NCBI RefSeq assembly: GCF_020532555.1
Contig: NZ_JAJBBR010000002.1
Coordinates: forward strand, 124,001-188,000
DNA: 64,000 bases
Reading direction: 5' to 3'
DNA from: Microvirga lenta
Lineage (GTDB): Bacteria > Pseudomonadota > Alphaproteobacteria > Rhizobiales > Beijerinckiaceae
Shown here: positions 19,256-26,404 of the stretch, piece by piece
Layout of the letters: each line of letters opens with the position of its first letter
Numbering within the stretch: position 1 is the stretch's first letter
Position numbers and translations under genes: made by a program
Notes under the pieces: model-generated
Database searches by the model: none
Seen by the model: only the letters and a program-made list of their open reading frames with translations
Told to the model about the DNA's origin: nothing

Positions 19256-19552
19256 ATGGCAGTACTGAGATCGGAAGCAAGTGTCGGCACGATGGTGCCC
19301 GACCGCTACCTGGCTCAGCTCTGCAAGCACCTCTCCCAGGAGGTTCCGGCAAGCTATTCCGCCCGAGAAGGACGAGCCGAGTTCGGCTTTGGGCACTGCT
19401 CCCTGCAGACGGCAAGGCACGCGCTGATGCTGGTGGTGGAAGCCGAGGACGAAACATCGCTCGCGCGGGTTCAGCACATCGTCAGCACCTATCTCGAACG
19501 CTCCATGTGGCGCGAGAAGCCCACGATCAACTGGATCCGAACCTCCGATTGA
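19256..19552 (+). CDS. DUF2218 domain protein
   Basis: This 98-residue protein has the DUF2218 pattern: PDRYLAQLCKHLSQEVP, EFGFGHCSLQTA and the C-terminal LERSMWREKPTINWIRT. The family function is unknown; the Cys/His (CKH) region near residue 25 might bind a metal. AGGA at 19243-19246 stands 9 nt before the ATG at 19256, preferred over the ATG at 19247. It is a single gene converging on otnC; a GCGGG-TTTCAG-CCCGC hairpin lies between them. Confidence 0.88.
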   Translation: MAVLRSEASVGTMVPDRYLAQLCKHLSQEVPASYSAREGRAEFGFGHCSLQTARHALMLVVEAEDETSLARVQHIVSTYLERSMWREKPTINWIRTSD

Positions 19553-19602
19553 TCCCGGCGCGTGTTCAAGCGGGTTTCAGCCCGCGTGAGCGGACGGCCC
19601 TT

Positions 19603-20241
19603 TCAACTGGGGAACACTCTGTTCAATTCCTCGACGGCCTCGCATGTGAGCGGCCGCGAAGGGCGATTGCCAATGAGGAAGAACAGCTTCGCCGTCTCTT
19701 CCAACTCCTCGCTGTTGTAGACCGCCTCCTCCAGCGACCTGGCTGAAACGATGGGGCCGTGATTGGCCAGCAGCATGGCGGCATGGTCGCGCGCCGCGTT
19801 TCGAACCGCTTCCGCCAGGGCGCGGTCTCCTGGCCGGAAATAGGGTACCAGCGGCAGCTTCCCGATTCGCATGACGTGGTACGCGGTGAGGGGCGGCAGG
19901 ACATTCCCCGTGTCCTCGTGGCACAGGCAGGAAACGGCAACCGAATGGGTGCAGTGGAGGTGCACGATGGCCTGAGCCGCAGACCGCTCCTGATAGACGG
20001 CGAGATGAAAGAAGGCTTCCTTCGACGGCGGATCGCCTGCAAGCACTGTCCCGTCATTCCCCACTTTGGATATGCGTCCGGGGTCGAGAAAGCCAAGGCA
20101 TGAATTGGTGGGCGTCACGAGAATGCTGCCATCGTCCAGACGCACCGAGATGTTGCCGGCCGTTCCGTGCGCAAGCCCGCGCTGGTAAAGGATCGCTCCG
20201 TACCGGGCGATGGCTTCGCGCAGGCGGGTCTCGTCGCTCAT
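19603..20241 (-). CDS. otnC: 3-oxo-tetronate 4-phosphate decarboxylase (class II aldolase/adducin family)
   Basis: This 212-residue class II aldolase-fold protein has zinc ligands in IVHLHCTHSVAV and LLANHGPIV, and the catalytic Glu in PPSKEAFFHLAVYQ. Its start lies 10 nt after the stop of the kinase gene otnK, so the two are co-transcribed. OtnC decarboxylates 3-oxo-tetronate 4-phosphate to dihydroxyacetone phosphate. The symbol rests on this pairing with a DUF1537 kinase and on the isomerase across the divergent promoter; alone the sequence could be a fuculose-phosphate aldolase. Confidence 0.9.
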   Translation of the reverse strand: MSDETRLREAIARYGAILYQRGLAHGTAGNISVRLDDGSILVTPTNSCLGFLDPGRISKVGNDGTVLAGDPPSKEAFFHLAVYQERSAAQAIVHLHCTHSVAVSCLCHEDTGNVLPPLTAYHVMRIGKLPLVPYFRPGDRALAEAVRNAARDHAAMLLANHGPIVSARSLEEAVYNSEELEETAKLFFLIGNRPSRPLTCEAVEELNRVFPS

Positions 20242-20251
20242 GACCTGCTCC

Positions 20252-21526
20252 TCACGCCGGCCCGGACATGGCCTTCAGCGCCTTGCTGAAGAAGTCGGGT
20301 GCGCCGAAGTTGCCGGACTTGAGGGCCATGGCGATTTCTTTTCCGTCTGCTGCTACGAGGACCGGCACACCGGGATCGATCTCCGGTCCGATCTGGAAGG
20401 ACGCGATTCCGAGGGCCGACACGACGGCTCCCGAGGTTTCTCCGCCAGCGACCACGATGCGGCGCATGCCGGCATCGAACAGCCGCCTAGCGGTCATGGC
20501 AAAGATGCCATCCAGCTTGTGCGCGACGTCTTCGCGTCCATACTTCCGCTGATAGGCCGCGACCTGCTCCGGCTGGGCCGAAGAGTAGACGAGCGGTGCC
20601 TGGCCTGCATTCCGCTCCAGGAAGGAGGCAAGGTCCTCCGCGGACAGCCTGCCGCTCATCACGTCATTCACGTCGATTGCAAGGGTCGGGTGATCCTTCG
20701 CGTGCACTTCGATCTGCTTCAGGGTTGCGCGCGAGCAACTGCCGGCCAGGATCGCCGAGGATCCATCGACGGGTGCCACCTGCGGCCGCCCGCCTTTGGC
20801 CAGTCCTGCCTCGATGAAGTTGCGCGGCAGGCCCAGGGCGATGCCGGAGCCTCCGGTCAGGAGCGCCGTTTCGGCGCTGGCTTTGCCGATGGCGAGGAGA
20901 TCGTCATCGGTCAGCACGTCCACGATGACGAGACGCTGTCCCTGCTCGGCCATCGTTTCAAGGGCGCCTCGGATCGCCCCGGCCCCTTCGCGCACGACGG
21001 ACCAGTCCACGAGCCCGACCGGCTCCTTGCATTGCAGCGCCAGCCACCGTCGGAGGTTCGCATCCGTCATGGGATTGAGCGGATGATTCTCCATGCCGGA
21101 CTCGTTCAGCAGGCGGTCGCCCACGAAAAGATGGCCCTTGTAGATGGTGCGCCCCGTCTCCGGAAAGGCCGGACAGGCGATCACGCCCTTCACGCCGAGG
21201 CGCTGCGCCAGGGCCTCGGCGACAGGCCCGATATTGCCCTCGGGTGTCGAATCGAAGGTCGAGCAGTATTTGAAGATGATCTGCCGGCATCCTTGCGCCA
21301 GCAACCAGTCCAGAGCAGCGAGGGACTGGGACACGGCCTCGCGCACCGGAATCGAGCGGCTTTTCAGGGAGATGACGCCGGCCTCGACCTCGGGAGACGC
21401 AACCGTCGAGGGGATTCCCAAATACTGGACCGTCCGGAGGCCGCCCTCAGGGCCGTGCCCCTTGGCGATCGTGTTGGCGATGTCGCTCGCTCCGGTAAAG
21501 TCGTCTGCAATCACGCCAAGCAGCAT
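20252..21526 (-). CDS. otnK: 3-oxo-tetronate kinase (DUF1537, YgbK type)
   Basis: This 424-residue kinase has the N-terminal substrate domain LLGVIADDFTGASDIANTIA, IFKYCSTFDSTPEGNIGP, and the C-terminal nucleotide-binding segment RIVVAGGETSGAVVSALGI, all hallmarks of four-carbon acid sugar kinases. OtnK phosphorylates 3-oxo-tetronate (derived from erythronate or threonate) at C4. It is first in the otnKC unit, transcribed divergently from otnI across a 155-nt promoter region with palindromes. Confidence 0.94.
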   Translation of the reverse strand: MLLGVIADDFTGASDIANTIAKGHGPEGGLRTVQYLGIPSTVASPEVEAGVISLKSRSIPVREAVSQSLAALDWLLAQGCRQIIFKYCSTFDSTPEGNIGPVAEALAQRLGVKGVIACPAFPETGRTIYKGHLFVGDRLLNESGMENHPLNPMTDANLRRWLALQCKEPVGLVDWSVVREGAGAIRGALETMAEQGQRLVIVDVLTDDDLLAIGKASAETALLTGGSGIALGLPRNFIEAGLAKGGRPQVAPVDGSSAILAGSCSRATLKQIEVHAKDHPTLAIDVNDVMSGRLSAEDLASFLERNAGQAPLVYSSAQPEQVAAYQRKYGREDVAHKLDGIFAMTARRLFDAGMRRIVVAGGETSGAVVSALGIASFQIGPEIDPGVPVLVAADGKEIAMALKSGNFGAPDFFSKALKAMSGPA

Positions 21527-21628
21527 CGTCAGTGCCTCTCTGGATCATCCCGCCAACGGCCCCGCTCTTCCAAGCCGCCGACCGAGCCGCGCGTATTGCA
21601 ACATAAGGTCGGACCCATCACAATTGCT

Positions 21629-21649
21629 ATCGTGGTATTCTTCGATACC
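21629..21649. promoter_or_regulatory. Candidate operator between otnK and otnI
   Basis: Two overlapping inverted repeats are present: TATCG/CGATA with a 10-nt spacer, and GGTAT (21634-21638) / ATACC (21645-21649) with a 6-nt spacer. The site lies 33 nt upstream of otnI and about 100 nt upstream of otnK, where a shared repressor would bind. No regulator gene for it is in the neighbourhood. Confidence 0.45.
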
Positions 21650-21681
21650 GGAGCCAGCCCCCTCCCCACCCGGACAGACCG

Positions 21682-22491
21682 ATGCACCGCTTTTCAGCGA
21701 ATCTAGGCTTCCTTTTCACCGAGCTTTCCGAGACCAAGCGGATTGCTGCAGCCGCGGCTGCGGGCTTTACAGGCGTCGAAATGCACTGGCCCTACCAAGT
21801 GCCGGCACCGGAGATGCGCAGTGCTCTCTCACGAAGCGAGCTGACGATGCTCGGACTGAACACGCCGGTCGGCAATGCCGCTGCGGGCGATTTCGGCCTG
21901 GGAGCCCTGCCCGGCCGCGAAGGCGAGTTCCAGCAGGCTGTGGAACAGGCTCTTTCATACGGTACCGCGATTGGCGCGAGCTCCGTTCACTGCATGGCCG
22001 GAGCGGTGGCGCCGGACGATTTGGTGCGGGCCGAGCAGACATTCGTCGCGAACCTGAAAGCCGCAGCCGACAGGGCTGCTCAAGCTTCGATGACCATCCT
22101 CATCGAGCCGATCAACCACCGCGACAAACCAGGCTATTTTCTCCACCGCATCGAGCAAGCGGCATCGATCATCGAGAAGGTCGGCAGATCGAACGTGAAG
22201 ATCATGTTCGACTGCTATCATATCCAGATCACGCAAGGAGATCTGATCCGAAGACTCGAGACGCATCTCGAGCTCATCGGGCATGTGCAGGTCGCAGCCG
22301 TGCCCAGCCGCGCAGAACCCGACGAGGGTGAGGTCAATTACCCGGAGATCCTCCGGACTCTTGAGCGGATCGGATACGGTGGCTGGATAGGCGCCGAGTA
22401 CAAGCCGCGCGGAAGAACCGAGGACGGTCTCGGGTGGCTCCGCGCCTGGTCCAAAGCCGTGTCCGGGTTTTCCACGGCCGCGTCCGCATGA
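21682..22491 (+). CDS. otnI: 2-oxo-tetronate isomerase (hydroxypyruvate isomerase family)
   Basis: This 269-residue TIM-barrel isomerase has metal ligands in the expected order: Glu in ILIEPINHRDKPGYF, Asp in KIMFDCYHIQI, Gln in HVQVAAVPSR and Glu in IGAEYKPRG. Close relatives are Hyi and OtnI (YgbM). Because the divergent genes are otnK and otnC, isomerisation of 2-oxo-tetronate to 3-oxo-tetronate is the likely reaction. The stop overlaps the next ATG (ATGA). The NAD-dependent tetronate dehydrogenase that should feed the pathway is not in the window. Confidence 0.92.
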   Translation: MHRFSANLGFLFTELSETKRIAAAAAAGFTGVEMHWPYQVPAPEMRSALSRSELTMLGLNTPVGNAAAGDFGLGALPGREGEFQQAVEQALSYGTAIGASSVHCMAGAVAPDDLVRAEQTFVANLKAAADRAAQASMTILIEPINHRDKPGYFLHRIEQAASIIEKVGRSNVKIMFDCYHIQITQGDLIRRLETHLELIGHVQVAAVPSRAEPDEGEVNYPEILRTLERIGYGGWIGAEYKPRGRTEDGLGWLRAWSKAVSGFSTAASA

Positions 22492-23393
22492 ATCTCTTTA
22501 TCTTCGGCCTCGGCTACACAGCGCGCCGGTTCATCGGCGCCTACGGGGACCGCTTTGCGCGGATCTCCGGCACATCCCGCTCCCCGGAGGATTCCCAGCC
22601 GTCCGAGAGCTCCGGGCCTTCGACTTATCGCTTCAGCGACACGGATTTCGATCCTCGCATTCCCGACCAGCTCGACGCCGCAGACGCCCTCCTCGTCTGC
22701 GTGCCCCCGACCGGGGGAGAGGATCCCGTGTTGCGGCGCTTTGCAGCCCACATCGCGTCCTCGTCTCGCCTGCGCTGGATCGGCTATCTCTCAACAGTCG
22801 GGGTCTACGGCGATGCGCAGGGCGGTTGGATCGATGAACGATCTCCGCCCGATCCTGGCACGCCCCGATCCCGACACCGTCTTGCCGCCGAGCGGCAATG
22901 GCTCGCGCTTGGGGAGAGGGCCAGCCTCTCCATCCAGATCTTTCGTCTCGCCGGCATCTATGGCCCCGGTCGCAACGCCCTCCAACGGATCGCAGACGGC
23001 ACCGCCCAGCGCATCGTCAAGCCAGGACAGGTGTTCAACCGCATCCATATGGACGATATTGCGCAGGTCCTTCTGTCATCGATGGAGCGCCCAAGCAGAA
23101 ACGCGATCTACAACGTGGCGGACGACGAGCCCGGACCTCCCCAGGATGTCATCACCTATGCAGCCCACCTCCTCGGCTGTCCCCCTCCTCCCGAGGTGCC
23201 ATTCGAAGAGGCCGATTTGACCCCGATGGCCCGCTCCTTCTATGAGGACAATAAGAGGATCCGGAACACGCGCATCAAGACGGATCTGGGCGTAACGCTT
23301 CGCTACCCCACATTCCGCCACGGTCTGAAGGCGCTTTATGACGCTGGCGAGGGAAGACTCTCTCGTCGCGACACGACTTTGCGAGAGGAATGA
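22488..23393 (+). CDS. NAD(P)-dependent epimerase/SDR family protein (YeeZ-like)
   Basis: This 301-residue extended-SDR-like protein starts with the Rossmann strand MNLFIFGLGYTARRFI and contains WIGYLSTVGVYG (Ser-Thr with the Tyr-equivalent of the active site region), FRLAGIYGPGRNALQRI and NRIHMDDIAQVL. This combination is typical of the YeeZ/YbjT-like group of unknown substrate. Its ATG overlaps the otnI stop by ATGA, so it is co-translated with the isomerase, although no role in tetronate use is known for the family. Confidence 0.88.
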   Translation: MNLFIFGLGYTARRFIGAYGDRFARISGTSRSPEDSQPSESSGPSTYRFSDTDFDPRIPDQLDAADALLVCVPPTGGEDPVLRRFAAHIASSSRLRWIGYLSTVGVYGDAQGGWIDERSPPDPGTPRSRHRLAAERQWLALGERASLSIQIFRLAGIYGPGRNALQRIADGTAQRIVKPGQVFNRIHMDDIAQVLLSSMERPSRNAIYNVADDEPGPPQDVITYAAHLLGCPPPPEVPFEEADLTPMARSFYEDNKRIRNTRIKTDLGVTLRYPTFRHGLKALYDAGEGRLSRRDTTLREE

Positions 23394-23657
23394 GATCCTG
23401 CTCGCGACCTTACCCCAGGAACAGAATTAACTTTTGCGCCACCAGCGCCCCATTCCTGTCAAGGTTGGCTCTTAGCCCAGGGTCTCCCGTGGGGCAGAAA
23501 CGGGCCGGGGCCGCGCCTAGGTCTATCTCAAGGACCAGGCGCGGCCTTTCCGTTTGCCACCGACGTTCCGCCTCTGGCGATCACACCAAGCAATTAGGAA
23601 GGGAACGCATTCGGCCGCGGCGATTTGCCAAAGGCAACCTACCTGGATCGAGTCACC

Positions 23658-23825
23658 ATGTCCGACACCCCGCAGACAGACACGCCTTCGCCCCTGCCCA
23701 CCATCGACCCGATGCCCAAAGTTCCAGCTGACGAGCCCTCCAGCCCTGGGCGCGATGCTCCTGAGAACGAACCTCCGCCCGGTCCCGAGGATGTGCCTTA
23801 CATCATGCCTCCGGGAACACAATAG
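23658..23825 (+). CDS. Small proline-rich hypothetical protein, paralogue B
   Basis: This 55-residue acidic, proline-rich protein starts M-S-D-T-P-Q-T-D-T-P and ends NEPPPGPEDVPYIMPPGTQ. It shares its start and PPPG-containing tail with the 65-residue protein at 1530-1727. A TTG 33 nt upstream would lengthen it, but the shared M-(A/S)-D-T-P start favours the ATG. No transmembrane or known domain is visible. It lies alone, 183 nt before the EcfG promoter of nepR. Its function is unknown. Confidence 0.55.
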   Translation: MSDTPQTDTPSPLPTIDPMPKVPADEPSSPGRDAPENEPPPGPEDVPYIMPPGTQ

Positions 23826-24008
23826 ATCGCTCTCGCTGTTGAGAGACTGATCAACCCGGCTGGATAGCGGCGGGATCTCAGCCCAATACTGCTCGGCAGC
23901 TGCAACATCGTTCCACAAATTGCGGGCCGATGCGCGCTTCGTCATAGACTTCATTCTTAAGCCCGCAAAGTAATCTGTCACGACCGCAATTCCGGCGGAG
24001 ACTCTACT

Positions 24009-24033
24009 GGAACCTAACATAAGTTAATCGGTT
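24009..24033 (+). promoter_or_regulatory. EcfG-type promoter of nepR-ecfG
   Basis: GGAAC at 24009-24013 is followed after 17 nt by GTT at 24031-24033, preceded by CG as in the usual -10. It lies 37 nt before the nepR ATG. Autoregulation of nepR-ecfG by the sigma factor it encodes is the common arrangement. Confidence 0.82.
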
Positions 24034-24070
24034 GAAGGCGCACGGTGGAACTTGGGCAGCGAGACTTCCC

Positions 24071-24289
24071 ATGTGCGATGACGAGGATGAGAAGACCCCG
24101 TGCTCCCGGCCGCAGCCCCCTTTGCGCTGTGGGCAGATGCTTGCGCCGGAGGTCAAGCTCGATCGCTCGGTCCAGGACAGGATCGGACAGGAACTGCGAA
24201 AGCTTTACGACGAGGCGCTGCGTGAGCCGGTGCCGGATCGGCTTCTCGCCCTGATCGATCCGAAAGCGGCACGGAGGTCTCTCCATTGA
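24071..24289 (+). CDS. nepR: NepR anti-sigma factor of the general stress response
   Basis: At 72 residues it fits the short NepR family. The conserved core VQDRIGQELRKLYDEALREP followed by VPDRLLALI is intact. NepR binds and inhibits EcfG until phosphorylated PhyR titrates it away. Its stop overlaps the TTG start of ecfG (TTGA), as expected for balanced production. The ATG at 24071 is preferred over a TTG at 24032 because the latter falls in the -10 element. PhyR itself is not encoded in this window. Confidence 0.93.
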   Translation: MCDDEDEKTPCSRPQPPLRCGQMLAPEVKLDRSVQDRIGQELRKLYDEALREPVPDRLLALIDPKAARRSLH

Positions 24290-24831
24290 CCTTGGACCCA
24301 TCCCTCCGCGACGAGATTCTGGCAGCGGTTCCGCAATTGCGCGCCTTCGCCATTTCCCTGACCAACAACGCCGACCGTGCCGACGATCTGATACAGGATA
24401 CCCTTACGCGCGCGATCGCGAAGATCGACCGGTTCGAGCCCGGCACGAATCTCAACGCCTGGCTCTTCACGATCCTGCGCAACCTGTTTCACTCCGAATA
24501 CCGTCGTCGGCGGCGCGAGGTCGAGGATGCGGACGGGTCCTACGCCGCCCGCCTGTCGGCCCCGCCAGAACAAGGTTCCCGCCTCGACTTCGAGGATTTC
24601 AGGAAGGCCCTGGCGCGAATTCCCATCGATCAGCGGGAGGCCCTGCTCCTCGTAGGAGCGCAGGGACTCTCCTACGAGGAGGCGGCGGAAATCTGCGGCG
24701 TTGCGGTCGGCACGATAAAGAGCCGCGTCAACCGCGCACGCACCCGATTGGCAGCACTTCTCGCGGTCGAATACGGGGAGGAGTTCGGACCCGATCCGAC
24801 AACGCAGGCTGCTCTTCAGAACACACTCTGA
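24286..24831 (+). CDS. ecfG: RNA polymerase sigma factor EcfG (general stress sigma factor)
   Basis: In this 181-residue ECF sigma factor, region 2 (LTNNADRADDLIQDTLTRAI, then NLNAWLFTILRNLFHSEYRR) recognises the -10 and region 4 (LLLVGAQGLSYEEAAEICGV, then GTIKSRVNRARTRL) the -35 element. The start codon is TTG at 24286 with GGAGG 8 nt upstream; it overlaps the nepR stop. Three other EcfG-type promoters in the window suggest its targets. A 59-residue membrane protein gene follows. Confidence 0.95.
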   Translation: MTLDPSLRDEILAAVPQLRAFAISLTNNADRADDLIQDTLTRAIAKIDRFEPGTNLNAWLFTILRNLFHSEYRRRRREVEDADGSYAARLSAPPEQGSRLDFEDFRKALARIPIDQREALLLVGAQGLSYEEAAEICGVAVGTIKSRVNRARTRLAALLAVEYGEEFGPDPTTQAALQNTL

Positions 24832-24959
24832 TCTTCCTGCCCGGACCGGAGCGTTTATCGGGTCTCGGAAGCCCGCTCGCGAGTGGGAGAGCCGTTCTGT
24901 ACAGGCTCCGTTCAGAAAAGCCGAGTTAAACACCGCCCTACGATCGATGGATCACAGCT

Positions 24960-25139
24960 ATGCTGATTTCAGGCACTCTCCTCGCACTCATCACATCCGG
25001 TCTGACGCTCCTCTTCTTGAGCGATGCGCCTGCATGGGTCACGCAAGGAGCCGAGATGATCGTCGTCCTGGCCATCTTCGTTCTCGTCTGTCTCGTCGAG
25101 ACGACAGGATCGCGCTCCGATAAGTCGAACGCGCAGTAG
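24960..25139 (+). CDS. 59-residue double-spanning membrane protein downstream of ecfG
   Basis: ATG at 24960 to TAG at 25137 encodes 59 residues with two hydrophobic segments (LISGTLLALITSGLTLLFL near 2-20 and MIVVLAIFVLVCLVE near 33-47) and a short polar tail. There is only a weak ribosome-binding site. It starts 128 nt after ecfG on the same strand and could be co-transcribed with it. I do not recognise the family. The hairpin-like two-helix shape and composition make coding likely but not certain. Confidence 0.5.
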   Translation: MLISGTLLALITSGLTLLFLSDAPAWVTQGAEMIVVLAIFVLVCLVETTGSRSDKSNAQ

Positions 25140-25583
25140 ACCGGCCGACGGGCTTCAACCGGGTCAATCCATCAGGTGCGGCACTCCGGCGGCCGAGCAT
25201 TTCGGCATGCCTTCGCTTTGCTTCCGCACAATTCGACGGCGCCACGATATTCCAGAACCGATCCGCTCTTTCCCGCGTCGTCCAAGCGGCAACAAATAAA
25301 AACGATATCACATCAACCAGGAGGTTCTCCTGTACACAGAGGCGGCAAGCTTTGGCCAGAGCCACATCGCGCCTCAATAAAACGCAAATGGAAGTAGTCC
25401 TTTAGAGGAACCATTTGCCAGCTTCTGCGTTAAAGCCAAGCTTCTTGCGCTTTGCGTATCCCGCCGTCGCGCTCCACCATTCAAATCATATCGAATCCAA
25501 ACGACGCTCGCCAGTGACGCATTCAACGATGGCAAGTGACGGCAGGACGGCTGATAAGAATTGACAGTAGCTTTGGAGAACAT
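25140..25583. other. 444-bp intergenic stretch with one EcfG promoter
   Basis: This AT-richer region contains no convincing gene on either strand; short frames on the minus strand lack similarity and ribosome-binding sites. It holds an EcfG-type promoter at 25407-25431, leaving a leader of about 145 nt before the LuxR-type gene. Confidence 0.6.
25407..25431 (+). promoter_or_regulatory. EcfG-type promoter upstream of LuxR-type regulator
   Basis: GGAAC at 25407-25411 and GTT at 25429-25431 are separated by exactly 17 nt, with TGC before GTT. It is oriented toward the regulator gene starting at 25584. The leader would be unusually long. Confidence 0.62.
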
Positions 25584-26333
25584 ATGCTTTCATCGATCAA
25601 TGCTCCGGGCCAGCACGTGAAAACTCTCCTGATCTGCAAGAACTCGGTTATTCGCGCAGGTATCACACAGATGCTTGCAGACACATGCTTCCTCGTCTCC
25701 GACGAGATCGTCGAGTACAGGTCCGTTCCATCCGCTCCCGCCGACGCCGCGCCTCTTCTCTTCATCATTGGGGAAAGCCGTTCCGCCGATGAGTTGGCGG
25801 ATATTGTTTCGGCCGTGAAGTCCCGATGCTCAGCGGCGCGAGTGGTCGCCCTTGCTGACGATCTCGAGCCCAAGGAATTGTTCCGGGTTTACGAGGCGGG
25901 CCTGGACGGCCTCTGCACGACATCCATCAGCCAGGCTGCCCTCGTCAAGGTGCTTGAACTGGTGATGTTGGGCGAAACCTTCGTCCCGGCCGGGCTGGCA
26001 CTTGAGCTGCTTTCCCAAGCATCCCGCAGCCGTAAACATCAGCCTGATGATTCGGCCGCGGCCGCACCGGTGAGGCTGCTCGATACGAAAGCTCACAAGC
26101 TCTCGAACAGGGAAGCTGAGATCCTGCGCTGTCTGATGGAAGGCGCGCCGAACAAGATCATCGCGCGCAAGCTCGACGTTGCCGAGGCGACGGTCAAAGT
26201 GCACGTGAAGACCATTCTTCGGAAGATCGGCGCAGCCAACCGGACTCAGGCGGCGATGTGGGCCACCGGTCACCTGAATGCGGGTTTGGACGAGCCTCTC
26301 GCTCCGGCTTCGGAGCGGCATCAGGGCCTCTAG
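25584..26333 (+). CDS. LuxR/NarL-type transcription regulator with pseudo-receiver
   Basis: This 249-residue protein has a receiver-like fold (residues 12-130), a linker rich in Ala/Pro/Asp, and a LuxR HTH (about 170-235) with LSNREAEILRCLMEGAPNKI and AEATVKVHVKTILRKI. In the receiver the strand that should carry the phospho-acceptor Asp reads LLFIIGES, and the N-terminal strand KTLLICKNSV lacks the acidic pair, so classical phosphorylation is unlikely. GGAG is positioned before the ATG at 25584. An EcfG-type promoter lies 153 nt upstream, suggesting it acts in the stress response. It is a stand-alone gene with no partner kinase. Confidence 0.9.
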   Translation: MLSSINAPGQHVKTLLICKNSVIRAGITQMLADTCFLVSDEIVEYRSVPSAPADAAPLLFIIGESRSADELADIVSAVKSRCSAARVVALADDLEPKELFRVYEAGLDGLCTTSISQAALVKVLELVMLGETFVPAGLALELLSQASRSRKHQPDDSAAAAPVRLLDTKAHKLSNREAEILRCLMEGAPNKIIARKLDVAEATVKVHVKTILRKIGAANRTQAAMWATGHLNAGLDEPLAPASERHQGL

Positions 26334-26404
26334 TCCTTTATCAAGCCGTCTTCCTCGCAGTGGAGTCTCCTCGTGAGAACCCCACCGCATCTCTGCTCGT
26401 CGCC

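Noticed and set aside
19565-19590. GCGGG/CCCGC hairpin between the DUF2218 gene and otnC as a terminator
   Set aside because: The stem is short and not followed by a T-run in either direction.
23598-23625. Possible EcfG promoter (GGGAAC) before the 55-residue proline-rich protein
   Set aside because: No GTT occurs at the required distance.
23523-24020. 165-codon minus-strand frame upstream of nepR, checked as possible phyR
   Set aside because: The translation has neither a sigma-like domain nor a receiver domain; it is not PhyR.
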